64,000 bases of DNA from Variovorax guangxiensis. Lineage in GTDB: Bacteria; Pseudomonadota; Gammaproteobacteria; Burkholderiales; Burkholderiaceae_C. Positions 40,301 to 56,425 of the stretch are shown here, in pieces. Location of the stretch: positions 434,001-498,000 of the forward strand of contig NZ_RXFT01000003.1 of NCBI RefSeq assembly GCF_003952165.1, given 5' to 3'. Numbering within the stretch: position 1 is the first letter of the stretch; every line of letters starts with the position of its first letter. The notes under the pieces are model-generated. The model was given only the letters and a program-made list of their open reading frames with translations, had not been told where the DNA came from and made no database searches. The position numbers and the translations under genes are program-made.

Positions 40301-42275
40301 CAACGAGCGCAGGGCCGGCGGCCAGACTGAGCGCTTCGTCTACGACCGCAATGGCCGATTGGTCGAGGCGACGAACGACGATGCGAAGTTGCAGTGGTTC
40401 TACGACCGCGCAGGCAACGTGGTGCGCGAACATCAGCACTATCTGGCCATGAGGCGCACGGCAGTCTGGCAGCATGGCTACGACGAACTCAATCAGCGCG
40501 TGGCCACCATTCGTCCAGATGGCCATGTCACGCAATGGCTGACCTACGGTTCGGGTCATGTGCATGGGTTGCTGATCGACGGGCACGACGTTCTTGGTTT
40601 CGAGCGCGACGACCTGCACCGCGAGATTGCTCGCGAGCAAAGTAACGGGCTGATTCAGAGCCAGCGTTATGACCCGGCCGGCAGGCTGCTGGAGCAGCAG
40701 ATCTCGCAGACAAGGCCCGGTGCGGTCGAAACCGTCGGTATCCGTCGCAGCTACGCATACGACAAGGCAGGCCAGTTGATCGCCATCGGCGACGGCCGCC
40801 GCGGCAGCTTGAGCTATCGGTATGACCCGGTCGGGCGTCTGCTGGAGGCCAACAGCCGATTGGGCCGGGAGACGTTCGCATTCGATCCTGCAGGAAACAT
40901 CGGCACCCCTTCCGATAAGCGCTCGGACACGCAGGTCTCGGGCCGTATCACCAACCGCGTCGCTGTTCGCCTTGACGATGATGGCCGCAGCATGGCCGGA
41001 CGGCTGATGGATAACTTGCTCAAGGACTACGCCGGGACCTACTACAAATGGGACGAGCGCGGTAACCTGCAGGAACGCGCGCGCAATGGAGAGAAGACCA
41101 CATTCACGTGGGATGGCTACAACCGCATGCGCAGTGCCACTACCTACGGTAGAACGACCAGCTTCAGCTATGACGCGCTAGGTCGACGCATCACGAAGCG
41201 ATCGGGTGAAGAAGTCACCGTATTCGGATGGGATGGAGACACACTGGCCTTCGAGAGCACGCAAAGTACAGAAGGGCAGCAGGAGTTGTCCTGGAGGGGC
41301 GACAGCATCCACTATGTCCATGAATTCGGCTCGTTCGTGCCACTGGTGCAGATCAGGCAGGCACGTGCCGTCGAACTGAGCGAGACGACGGATGTGAAGG
41401 AGTTGATGGCGGCGCACGGCGGGCGCTACGACCTCGAGCAAGACCCGCTATGGAATGGGCGGCAACTCAGGACGCCAGAGTCTTTTGCGAGAGAGGAGAT
41501 TGCCTTCTACCAATGCGACCACCTGGGAACGCCGCAGGAACTGACGGACCATGAGGGGCGAGTGGCCTGGTCGGCAAGCTACAAGGCGTGGGGCGAAGCG
41601 AGACAAGCGATCAGCGAAGCTGGCAGGAAGGCAGGATTCAGGAATCCGATTCGGTTCCAGGGGCAGTATTGGGATGAAGAGACCGGATTGCACTACAACC
41701 GGTATCGGTATTACGACCCGCAGGTAGGGAGGTTCGTCAGCAGCGACCCGATTGCTCTGCTTGGCGGCAGTAACCTTCACGCGTATGCAATCAATCCCGT
41801 TCAGTGGACCGATGCGGTCGGCCTGGCATCACAGTGGCAGACCAACTGGGAGGAAAAATATGGCCCCCTGCCGAGTGGCTATCAGGTCCACCACGTGATC
41901 CCGAAGAGTGCCTCCTCGGTGGCTGCGGCCAAGAAGCTCTGCCCGAACTTTGATGTCCACAATGTAGACAATCTCATTGCCTTGCCGAAGGATTCGTCAG
42001 TTGCTCAAATAAACGGGGCAGGATTTGGAAAAACGACCCACTACGGATACCACGCAGGCTACAGCGCTGCTGCGGAAGTCGCCATGGCCGGTGCGGCTCG
42101 GTTCAAAGGGGGCGGCGTCAGTGGTTGCACCAAGCTGAAGGTTGTCCAGACGGCACTCAGAACACAGCTTTCAAACGGCGGGCTCACCATGTACGGGAAT
42201 CAACATCCAAATGGAGTTCCTGGTGTGACGACCGACTGGAAAAACAGCATCAAAGACAACATAAGGGCGCAGTGA
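37368..42275 (+). CDS. T6SS Rhs effector with HNH/AHH-type nuclease tip
   Basis: The 1635-residue protein has an N-terminal region with hydrophobic helices (about 55-110), a DUF6531 start (CKNCPATAKVGSAIS, about 345), a long RHS/YD-repeat shell (about 400-1440) and the Rhs core end RFVSSDPIALLGG. The cleavage-site motif that usually reads DPxGL is DAVGL. The variable tip (from about 1487) holds SGYQVHHVIPKS (His1508-His1509), then FDVHNVDNLIALP, the pattern of His-Me/HNH (AHH/LHH-type) nucleases. A DNA-degrading effector delivered on VgrG is inferred. The ATG at 37368 follows AGGGGA. The immunity gene overlaps its stop. The long minus-strand frame 38070-40640 is a shadow. Confidence 0.92.
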   Translation: MADEAPQGTPDSQDKERDRQTAVAPLNTIGVEDIGAAKAKIDAWLRWLTKDYVTLDTLLTVAGSIPIISNIMALVDAVWDIIDMITKKLYQDVLQWVSLAINLLGVIPFPPATGAARMSLRPMLHLLKQEIAKSAKNVVPSIGEAVMNVLITHLNDTIAGTLEKFADEAQGYLNGFLQDCAKKVDEMAEGLIGALKIALGEKPLFSASTGAEKNGYDPETQSTWSRVWGAVSDASQSTANYVVAKSSQYGLPEIARTKINETIGSLTELKGLAKQKIVMLADEGLQYGIAWMIVILRNALSKRKAKLAANVSAHKGAEATKPNPGGEHVALGKNAPATGDAKDCKNCPATAKVGSAISLAMGCENFTHTDFVVTAPLPITWSRTYRSNLGAFDQGNLGARWLTPYSTRVDIATAAKGKRQGKKSFIHHGADGRSHAYPVLAVGQSHRDPIEEVTLTRLSDRLLTLDFGKPMPAGAPSDWRETYELVETVAGKVKTQGKQHFRLVALTAGDGTGIGLRYDHVIVATGEQVLSDIISKQGDVALAHVGTRPHAGSGLIESLWEIRDGQVARQLAAYAYDEEGDLVSAQDENGASWQYSYTHHLVTRYTDRTGRGMNLEYDGTSADARAVREWSDDGSFALKLEWDKNIRLTYVTDALGQETWYYYDILGYTYRIIHPDKLEEWFYRDNDKNIIRHIHTDGGVDSFVYDAHGNLQSHMRADGGCTHFEHDAHHRVTGILDAEGGVWKRDYDDQGRLVEEIDPLGHKTAYAYDQAGRPVRVTDAKGGVKTLTYTNAGELASHTDCSGKITQWAYDPRGRLVKVTDALGHATRYRYTDLADLSRAVTPTDANPPGRLEEIVHPDGTSEHLVHDAEGRLLVHTDALGRRTRYDYTRAGLVAERTDAAGRTLKYGWDLLGRLSEMRNENGSHYNFRYDPVGRLLEETGFDRKTTQYRYEETTGVLAEVIEAGHHTEFEFDSLGRLNERRAGGQTERFVYDRNGRLVEATNDDAKLQWFYDRAGNVVREHQHYLAMRRTAVWQHGYDELNQRVATIRPDGHVTQWLTYGSGHVHGLLIDGHDVLGFERDDLHREIAREQSNGLIQSQRYDPAGRLLEQQISQTRPGAVETVGIRRSYAYDKAGQLIAIGDGRRGSLSYRYDPVGRLLEANSRLGRETFAFDPAGNIGTPSDKRSDTQVSGRITNRVAVRLDDDGRSMAGRLMDNLLKDYAGTYYKWDERGNLQERARNGEKTTFTWDGYNRMRSATTYGRTTSFSYDALGRRITKRSGEEVTVFGWDGDTLAFESTQSTEGQQELSWRGDSIHYVHEFGSFVPLVQIRQARAVELSETTDVKELMAAHGGRYDLEQDPLWNGRQLRTPESFAREEIAFYQCDHLGTPQELTDHEGRVAWSASYKAWGEARQAISEAGRKAGFRNPIRFQGQYWDEETGLHYNRYRYYDPQVGRFVSSDPIALLGGSNLHAYAINPVQWTDAVGLASQWQTNWEEKYGPLPSGYQVHHVIPKSASSVAAAKKLCPNFDVHNVDNLIALPKDSSVAQINGAGFGKTTHYGYHAGYSAAAEVAMAGAARFKGGGVSGCTKLKVVQTALRTQLSNGGLTMYGNQHPNGVPGVTTDWKNSIKDNIRAQ

Positions 42276-42778
42276 TGGCGGAAAACTGGGAACAACTGAT
42301 TGCCAAGGCTCAGCCACTGGTGGACTATCTTCATCGCGATGGGTACTTCGATCGAGGATTTTCGGGCGATAGATCCGCGAACTTGGTGATCTCTGATCCT
42401 GAGGTCGGTATCGATTTCGCCAGCAACGACTCTTTTGATACGTTTGACGAATGGCAAACCGTGAGTGACTCTCCGGACGTCTTCCCGCCAGAATTTGAGT
42501 GGAAGAGATGGATCGACTTCAATCTGAGGAAGAACGATTACTTCGGTCTGAGGGGGAAAAACTTCAACGGTGCCGACACGAAGTGGACTAAGGGCGATGG
42601 GTGCTTGCTCATCGAGTTGATGCACAGGGATGTACGGATCTTGCTCAATTGCTACGCAAACGACAGTTTTCCCGAGGTCTGGAAGAGCATCCAGAGTGCA
42701 TACCTCAATGACGGATTTCCATGTGGTTGGGATGGAAAGCTCCCAGCCGGAAAACTGGTCGTTTACTCCAATGAATGA
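42275..42778 (+). CDS. Probable immunity protein for the Rhs nuclease
   Basis: The 167-residue acidic cytoplasmic protein starts inside the Rhs stop codon (TGATG). It is rich in Trp, Phe and Asp (SFDTFDEWQTV, FEWKRWIDFNLRKNDYFGLRGKNFNG). I do not recognise the family. Position directly after the variable nuclease tip, one-base overlap and acidic character are the classical marks of a cognate immunity protein. Base composition is lower in GC than the Rhs shell, as is usual for exchangeable tip and immunity pairs. Confidence 0.75.
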   Translation: MAENWEQLIAKAQPLVDYLHRDGYFDRGFSGDRSANLVISDPEVGIDFASNDSFDTFDEWQTVSDSPDVFPPEFEWKRWIDFNLRKNDYFGLRGKNFNGADTKWTKGDGCLLIELMHRDVRILLNCYANDSFPEVWKSIQSAYLNDGFPCGWDGKLPAGKLVVYSNE

Positions 42779-42783
42779 TTGAC

Positions 42784-42873
42784 ATGACGAGCAATCATCC
42801 GACTGTCTTTCTGGTAGATCTCTGTGAGAACGGCCAGAGTGCCATGGTGCGCGACGCGTTAGAGATCGCATGA
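42784..42873 (+). CDS. 29-residue open frame coupled to the SUKH gene
   Basis: ATG at 42784, five bases after the previous stop, opens a 29-residue frame (with NHPTVFLVDLCENGQSAM) whose TGA overlaps the next ATG (42870-42873). It may be the remnant of an earlier immunity gene or a coupling leader. There is no strong ribosome-binding site. Confidence 0.3.
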   Translation: MTSNHPTVFLVDLCENGQSAMVRDALEIA

Positions 42874-43421
42874 ACAACCTCAAGTTCAGAAAGCTGGGCT
42901 TGTCCGAAGTAGAGATCGAGGCGCAAGCCAGAGCAGGAAGCAGGTTGGACAGAAGAACAAGCAAGGCCTATCGCTCGATGTACGAGACCGGCAATCCGAC
43001 CGATGAAGACATCAAGGAACTCGAGAACGTCGTTGGGGCGGTTCCAGAGGACTACAAGGCGTTCCTGAAATCTCACAATGGCGGGATTCCGAGCGCAACC
43101 CTGCTGAAGACTCGCTCCAATGAGCGGGTGATCAATTCGCTGCTTGCGTTAAAGGCCCCCCTGGGGTTTGGAGACTCCATAGGCGCTCGCATGAAGGTCT
43201 ATGACGGAAGGGTTCCGGAAAAGACTTTCCCCATTGCATCTGCGGGCGGCGGTGATCTGGTTCTGCTCAACACCGCTTCAGGCAATCTCGGAGAGATCCT
43301 GTACTGGGATCACAATTTCGAGTCGGATGAAGATGACGCGAGCGACTACTTTGACAACACCGAGGTGGTGGCAGCTTCCTTCTCTGAGTTCCTGAACAAA
43401 CTGACCCTCGACGTGGGATGA
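42870..43421 (+). CDS. SMI1/KNR4 (SUKH) family immunity protein
   Basis: The 183-residue protein has the SUKH layout: TDEDIKELENVVGAVPEDYKAF, an LKSHNGG-type loop (SHNGGIPS), then FPIASAGGGDLVLLNTA and ILYWDHNFES, typical of the SMI1/KNR4 fold. SUKH proteins neutralise many different nuclease toxins of contact-dependent systems. The toxin it protects against is not in this window unless it also guards against the Rhs tip; it may be a retained orphan. The ATG at 42870 is set by GAGATCGC upstream and the small overlap. Confidence 0.8.
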   Translation: MNNLKFRKLGLSEVEIEAQARAGSRLDRRTSKAYRSMYETGNPTDEDIKELENVVGAVPEDYKAFLKSHNGGIPSATLLKTRSNERVINSLLALKAPLGFGDSIGARMKVYDGRVPEKTFPIASAGGGDLVLLNTASGNLGEILYWDHNFESDEDDASDYFDNTEVVAASFSEFLNKLTLDVG

Positions 43422-43506
43422 GCGGCAGCTGATGTCAACCGTGCGCTGCCCGCGCCAGCTGGTGCGGCAATCACCTTGTTCCAGCCACTGCTAAGGAAAT
43501 CTGCAC

Positions 43507-44004
43507 ATGGCATCTCAAGTCATCATCCTTGACCATGATCGTTGGCGCAAAGGCGCGGGAGGGGCACAGGCAGGCCTTTCGGGCGAGTCCGACAGTTCCT
43601 CCTATTCAGGCCTCGACCTGAACTTGGCTCAGTTCTCCTCCAGCACCTTTTCCGGCAGCAGCTTTACCGCGGTCACTTTCAAGAAAGCGCAGTGGAGCAG
43701 TTGCCGGTTCAGCAATTGCACCTTCAGTTCGTGTGACTTCGAGGGCATCGGCATCACCGACTGCACCTTTGTCGGGTGTACTTTCAGCGCGTCGCAGTTC
43801 AGTGATGCACAGTTCAGCAGTTCGGCTTTCCGGCAGTGCACCTGGACTTCGCTCGGGTTCGACAACAGCCTCTGGTCGCAAGTCGACGTGCTCGATTGCC
43901 ATGGACGCGAGATCACGGCCAGCAATCTGCGGGGGCGGCGAGTGAACTTCACAGGTAGTCACTTCGAGGAACTGCGGTTCAACAATGCCATCATCAACAG
44001 CTGA
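43507..44004 (+). CDS. Pentapeptide-repeat-like protein of the T6SS island
   Basis: The 165-residue protein has irregular five-residue repeats with a central Phe or Leu (for example FSSSTFSGSSF, CRFSNCTFSSCDFEG, CTFVGCTF), predicting a right-handed quadrilateral beta-helix. It is unusually rich in Ser and Cys. Such genes often accompany vgrG/rhs clusters, perhaps as adaptors or accessory proteins. The next gene starts directly after its stop. Confidence 0.75.
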   Translation: MASQVIILDHDRWRKGAGGAQAGLSGESDSSSYSGLDLNLAQFSSSTFSGSSFTAVTFKKAQWSSCRFSNCTFSSCDFEGIGITDCTFVGCTFSASQFSDAQFSSSAFRQCTWTSLGFDNSLWSQVDVLDCHGREITASNLRGRRVNFTGSHFEELRFNNAIINS

Positions 44005-44901
44005 GTGATTGCGAAGCAGGACTATGTTTGCCCGGTACAGATACCGCAGCTGTTTGAGTTTCCGATGAATCACCGGTTGAGCAATTCGCAACTGACTCCT
44101 GAGCTGGTCGACGTTGCCAAGATGTCCGGGAGTCTCGTCAATCACTTCAAAGGCGGCAACGAGCGCAGACAGCATTCAGCCGAGATGTACGGCATCTATC
44201 GCGTTGCTGCTTCACGTCGGTGGGTCGTGATGATCAGAAGACAGGGTGCCGTGCTTCGCAAGACATTCGGGTTCGGCCCCTATGGTGGCGAACAGGCCGC
44301 GCTGGAGCATGCAAAGCTATGGCGTGATGAGTTGGTCAGAAGTCACCCGCCCACTCAGAAAAAGATACTGGCCACGCGGCCACGCTCCCACAACACCAGT
44401 GGAGTTGCCGGTGTCTTCTGTGTGTTCGATGCGAAAGGCACACCTACCGCATGGAATGCCAAGACGGTCCTTGGCCCCGGTCACGTTCTCTCGAAGAACT
44501 TCAATATCAAGGCGCTAGGCGATCTGAATGCAAAGCGAATGGCTGTTGCCGAGCGCGAGAAGCAATTGGAGATGATGGAGGGCTTCCCGCATGTCCATGA
44601 AGGGGAGACATTGGCCAGGAAATCTGAGCCACGCGCCCTCAACGTCAACCTGCCGGCGCGGCTGATGCCCGGCGAAGAATTGCGTCGCAGCAGTTCAACG
44701 GGAATGCCGGGTGTTTTCCTCTTGAGATTTCCTTCAGGTGAACCCAAAGCATGGAAGGCTGCAACACTCCATCGTGGCCGAGCAATCGGACGTGCGTACT
44801 TCTCGGTGCGAAAGTATGGCTTTGAGAGTGCCAAGACGTTGGCTATCGCGGCACGGCAAGAGCAATTGAAGCTAAAGGCCATGGATCATCGAAGAATTTA
44901 G
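44005..44901 (+). CDS. Protein with three AP2-like DNA-binding domains
   Basis: Three similar segments of about 55 residues each have the three-strand plus helix pattern of AP2/ERF-type domains: YGIYRVAASRRWVVMIRRQG (about 65-115), SGVAGVFCVFDAKGTPTAW (about 130-195) and TGMPGVFLLRFPSGEPKAW (about 230-290), each followed by a basic helix. Bacterial AP2-like domains bind DNA and are found in integrases and homing endonucleases, but no catalytic domain is present here. GTG at 44005 abuts the previous stop; the ATG at 44065 is an alternative. A regulatory or effector role in the T6SS island is open. Confidence 0.7.
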   Translation: MIAKQDYVCPVQIPQLFEFPMNHRLSNSQLTPELVDVAKMSGSLVNHFKGGNERRQHSAEMYGIYRVAASRRWVVMIRRQGAVLRKTFGFGPYGGEQAALEHAKLWRDELVRSHPPTQKKILATRPRSHNTSGVAGVFCVFDAKGTPTAWNAKTVLGPGHVLSKNFNIKALGDLNAKRMAVAEREKQLEMMEGFPHVHEGETLARKSEPRALNVNLPARLMPGEELRRSSSTGMPGVFLLRFPSGEPKAWKAATLHRGRAIGRAYFSVRKYGFESAKTLAIAARQEQLKLKAMDHRRI

Positions 44902-44991
44902 TGCCTTGACTCAGAGCGAGAAACTCATTTTCAGAAGGCAGCATGGCGTCGGTAAATTCGGCGTCGGTATTTCAATCATGGAGGTACTTTT

Positions 44992-45429
44992 TTGGCTTAC
45001 GTATCCAGCAACTATCAGAACAACGCCAGTGCGCCGGTCGGGAAATGGACCTGCGCCCCGACCTCGAGCCTTGCGCCATCCGGCACAGTGCCCAGCGCCA
45101 GCGAGACCACCGGGATCAATCTCTGCGGCCAATGTGTTTCCTATGTGAAGAAGGTTTGTCCAACGCTTCCAGCGACCACGAACTGGCGCAAGGGTGCTGC
45201 TGTCAAGGACAACAAGGACATCCAACCCGGCACCGTCATCGCGACCTTCAACAGCGGCGGTCACTATCAGGGCCATGCCGCCATCTATGTCGGACAAAGT
45301 CCGGCCGGCGTCAACGTCTACGACCAGTACGTGACGCCACCCAGCCCGAAGGCTGTTGGCCCTCGGCTACTGCGCTGGGGTGCGCCCGGCAATTCGAACA
45401 ATGGGGACAACTTCTATGTCGTCGACTAG
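44992..45429 (+). CDS. BPSL0067-type T6SS amidase effector
   Basis: The 145-residue protein begins at TTG 44992 with GGAGG eight bases upstream. It has the papain-like pair of NlpC/P60 or CHAP-like amidases: Cys in NLCGQCVSYVKK and His in YQGHAAIYVGQ, with TNWRKGAAVK and GTVIATFNSGGHY between. This matches the BPSL0067 family of T6SS-linked peptidoglycan-cleaving proteins. It lacks a signal peptide, as expected for a T6SS cargo. The overlapping next gene encodes an exported protein fitting a periplasmic immunity protein. Confidence 0.8.
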   Translation: MAYVSSNYQNNASAPVGKWTCAPTSSLAPSGTVPSASETTGINLCGQCVSYVKKVCPTLPATTNWRKGAAVKDNKDIQPGTVIATFNSGGHYQGHAAIYVGQSPAGVNVYDQYVTPPSPKAVGPRLLRWGAPGNSNNGDNFYVVD

Positions 45430-45763
45430 GGCCCTCAGCACACTGTTGCTGACCTTGCTGGTGGCCTGCTCGGGCGTTCCCGCGGTGTCGGCCGAGGTTT
45501 GCCCGGTACGCACCGGCCAGCCATTGCGCTTCGTTGACGTGTTCGACGGTAAACCTGAGGAAATGGCAACCCTGGTGCCAGATGAGACCGGCAAGTCCTC
45601 TGGGCATTGGAGCCTCGGCTACATCTACGAAGCCGGCCGCGTCGTCACGGTGCGCTGCAAATATGCCGACGGCCAGACCTCGGACGTCACGCTGTCCGCG
45701 AAGACAGCGCGCTGCGACTACAAGATCAACGCCAAGAAGACGCTGGCGCTGAACTGCAACTAG
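45416..45763 (+). CDS. Exported immunity protein, STY0301-like
   Basis: The 115-residue protein starts at ATG 45416, inside the effector gene (14-base overlap). A signal peptide (residues 1-26) precedes a small beta domain with Cys pairs (EVCPVRTGQPL, VRCKYADGQ, RCDYKI, LNCN). This fits the STY0301-type proteins that follow BPSL0067 effectors and presumably block the amidase in the periplasm. Confidence 0.78.
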   Translation: MSSTRALSTLLLTLLVACSGVPAVSAEVCPVRTGQPLRFVDVFDGKPEEMATLVPDETGKSSGHWSLGYIYEAGRVVTVRCKYADGQTSDVTLSAKTARCDYKINAKKTLALNCN

Positions 45764-45844
45764 GCCTTTCGCCGGTCACCCGGTCGATCACATGGCATCG
45801 GCGAGCGCGCGAAGCGAATGAACATCGAGCGAGCGTGCTGGCTG

Positions 45845-46360
45845 TTAGCGAGCCGCCAGCATCGCAATCACGAGCACGATGACGGGCATCAGCCAAACGC
45901 CGATGAGCACACCCGACCCGTTGGGCGGTGGAGGTGCTCCGAAGCGGTTGTGGCCTTCGGTACCACCCTTGAAGATCCAGAGTAGCCCGACGAAGGGTAT
46001 CAGCGTCAGAAGTAGTGTCCAGCCCGGCCAGTCCATGTCGTGCGCACGCCGCATCGCCACGAGTGCGTAAAAGATGGACCAGGGAACCAAGGCCAGGCCG
46101 GTGGAGATAGCGATGCCGATCGGCGAAGCAAGACTCGGCGCACCGAGGAAGACGCCCAGCACACCCGTGCTCACGATGCCAACGGCGCCCACGCCGCAAA
46201 GCAGGCACGAATAAAACACGTAGGCCAAGAAGCGCAACCGGCCGATGCGTCCCTTGGTGGACCACAGCGTCGCCGACCGGACGCCCATGCGATCTTCATA
46301 GACATCGTCCACCGGCACGCTGGGCGCAGCATAGGGATTAGGACTGGTTGTTTTCTTCAT
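45845..46360 (-). CDS. DUF805-type inner-membrane protein
   Basis: The 171-residue protein has a soluble N-terminus (NPYAAPSVPVDDVYEDR), the family start SATLWSTKGRIGRLRFLAY, four membrane helices and the conserved RRAHDMDWPGW and GTEGHNRFG motifs of DUF805. The function of the family is not settled. The ATG at 46360 is chosen over a TTG at 46372. It faces the effector/immunity pair and may mark the edge of the T6SS island. Confidence 0.88.
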   Translation of the reverse strand: MKKTTSPNPYAAPSVPVDDVYEDRMGVRSATLWSTKGRIGRLRFLAYVFYSCLLCGVGAVGIVSTGVLGVFLGAPSLASPIGIAISTGLALVPWSIFYALVAMRRAHDMDWPGWTLLLTLIPFVGLLWIFKGGTEGHNRFGAPPPPNGSGVLIGVWLMPVIVLVIAMLAAR

Positions 46361-46880
46361 AGCGATGAACAAAGCCCAACGAGTGTCCGCGCCCCCACCG
46401 AGTCTGTCGTTCCAAAAATGACCCAGCAGAATCTGTTGCCGGACGTTGCCCGTTGTATCTGAAGGCTCAGGATGCCGTCATCCATGACGAGGATCACTCA
46501 TGCGACGGCGCCGATCGATTTCCGAACGCACGGCGATGCATGCCAATCGCAAATCTTCACCGATCGGCCTCGCGCCACCGGCTTCACCTTTGAGTCGTGA
46601 GCCGTCGTTCAGCCCGCAGTTCCACCGACACACGTCCCCCTGCTTCTGGAGCAGGACATCAACGCGAACATGACGGTACACAAACGAATGGCGCATGAGC
46701 GTGAAGCCCGCAATGCCTTGCCCTCCAACGATCGGCCGGTGCTAGACTGCCGAGCGAACTGGAGCACCTTGGCATTCTTCTCCTGAGAAGCAAGTAAATC
46801 CACCTACAAGGCGCCGGGTAGGCCATCGGTGCGTTGCGAGGCTGTGACAGCCACCCATATCTGTTCTTCAAAGGAATAGC
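46361..46880. other. Gene-poor spacer
   Basis: This 520-base stretch holds only short frames on the minus strand (46478-46696 and 46609-46803) without ribosome-binding sites or recognisable motifs. I see no RNA gene, terminator or repeat. Confidence 0.4.
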
Positions 46881-47135
46881 ATGAACGCAATCAAAGAAGC
46901 CCGCCGGATCATCACGGCCGATCCGAGCAGCGAAGAATCCCGGACTTTGGCCCGCCTGGTCCTGGCGCTGGAATCCGAGGCCGACTTTCCTCTCGCAAGT
47001 CTCTACGCGCTGAACCTTGGGACATTCTCCCTTTCGATGGAGATCCTGAAGGAATGGCGACTCGACCGCTACTACGCGCAAAAAGGAAAGCTGCTGGACG
47101 TGTCCTACCAGGTCAACATCCTGGCCTCGCACTGA
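46881..47135 (+). CDS. Small hypothetical protein (84 residues)
   Basis: ATG at 46881 follows AAAGGA by six bases. The product is a small all-helical, soluble protein (EESRTLARLVLALESEADF, LASLYALNLG, LDRYYAQKGKLLDVSY) without a family I know. The next small gene begins 24 bases after its stop, so they probably form a pair. Confidence 0.65.
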   Translation: MNAIKEARRIITADPSSEESRTLARLVLALESEADFPLASLYALNLGTFSLSMEILKEWRLDRYYAQKGKLLDVSYQVNILASH

Positions 47136-47159
47136 CCTTTGTCCGGTGCGGAGCGCGCC

Positions 47160-47363
47160 GTGATCCTTTCAAGCCAGTTCCGCGTGGTTGTGGAGGAAGT
47201 AAGCCCCGGTGCCTTTGCCTGGGCCGTGGTAGAGCACAAGGAAGCGGAGGCCGGCGACCGCCGGATCGCCCAGTCCCAGAAGTCGTTTCCAGAATTCGAT
47301 GTCGCCTTGGAAGAGGGATTTGCGGCGCTGAAGGCGCTGCCGCAAAGCCCGCGCGCTGGCTGA
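47160..47363 (+). CDS. Small hypothetical protein (67 residues)
   Basis: GTG at 47160 has GGAG seven bases upstream; an in-frame TTG at 47139 is less likely. The product has a beta-beta-alpha look (SSQFRVVVEEVSPGAFAWAV then FPEFDVALEEGFAALKAL), like small Burkholderiales proteins of unknown role. Nothing more can be said. Confidence 0.55.
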   Translation: MILSSQFRVVVEEVSPGAFAWAVVEHKEAEAGDRRIAQSQKSFPEFDVALEEGFAALKALPQSPRAG

Positions 47364-47453
47364 AGCCGCGGCCAGACAGGCATGTTGGGCGAGGTCGAGC
47401 AGCGCGCTTGAGGGGCGGTCTTACGTCTTCGGCGCAAGCCGTGGGCCTGAGTC

Positions 47454-47947
47454 CTATCGCATGTGCGCCAAGTCCCGGACGTCTGACCGGACCGCCGCGC
47501 GATCGGCGCCATGAAGCGGCAGGTTGACAAACAACTCCAATCGGCGACGCAATGCATACAACATCTGGACCGCCGCATGCGCCACCACTTCCACGTGGCG
47601 ATGTCGGCTGCATCCGGGAACGCCCATAGTGCGGAGTCAGGCTGACCGGGCCACTTTGGCTGAAATGATGACGTTGCCTCGTCAAGTGTGATGACAAACT
47701 CGGCGCGCGTTGCATTCGTTCGCATCAATGCATTCCAGTCGCGAGGTGGATAAACCGGAATCGGCATACTCGCGCTGCGCAAGGCGCCAATGGCTGCCGG
47801 ATGGATGGCTTCGGCGATCATTCCCGGCTGCCCGCACGACAGCGCCAAGAACCGATTTGCCCCGAGGTGCTCAAGGCAGGCCTGCGCCAGGATGCTTCGC
47901 AAGGAATTGCGTCGCGAAACGAAGATCACCCCGGTGTTTTTCGACAT
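47454..47947 (-). pseudogene. arsC-like low-molecular-weight phosphatase, frameshifted
   Basis: From ATG 47947 the frame reads like thioredoxin-coupled arsenate reductase/LMW protein tyrosine phosphatase: FVSRRNSLRSILAQACLEHLG, FVITLDEA, WPGQPDSALWAFPDA. The nucleophile Cys of CxGNSxRS is Ser (VSRRNSLRS). After DAADIA a frame change near 47596 is needed to recover VEVVAHAAVQMLYALRRRLE and LFVNLPLHGADR, ending at TAG 47454. A missing nucleophile plus a frameshift indicates a decayed gene, or a non-catalytic protein if the shift is a sequencing error. Confidence 0.65.
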
Positions 47948-48313
47948 GTGGCTTGAACTATAGCGAGGCAAACCTGACATCTGACTCCGACGTCAACGCC
48001 ACCAAGTCTGTGTACCGCGCACCTGAAGCTGTCAAGGTGGCGTCACTAGACACTTACGAAAAGCAGGCGATGCCTCTGTAACAAGTTATGGCTGCTCTCC
48101 GTGGATTGGCCCGGTCTACCTGCACATCTAGGCAACCTGCGCGGGAAGTGATGCATGTGCGGCAATCCAGGTGAGAAAAGAGCGTCCAGCGCATCCGAAT
48201 CGCGGACCTCTCGTCCACGGTTTCGAGCTCCAGGCAATTCGCGACTGAAGTTTCCCTTCAGGTGAAGCTTGCCGCTATTGCCTAGTCTCTAGAGACGGGA
48301 CACGCTCAATCCA
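47948..48313. other. Spacer downstream of the RTX operon
   Basis: This 366-base gap has a 12-base palindrome GTCTCTAGAGAC (48286-48297) and a weak hairpin CTGAAG-TTTCC-CTTCAG (48246-48262) that lacks a T-run. No gene is supported; the operon's terminator is not obvious. Confidence 0.35.
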
Positions 48314-56422
<8,109 letters not shown>

Positions 56423-56425
56423 TTT

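Noticed and set aside
38070..40640. 856-codon open frame on the minus strand
   Set aside because: It lies wholly inside the Rhs coding sequence, is antisense to it and shows no family; the Rhs frame has all the RHS/YD motifs.
46478..46696. 72-codon minus-strand frame
   Set aside because: No ribosome-binding site, no recognisable family and an Arg-rich end; left as spacer.
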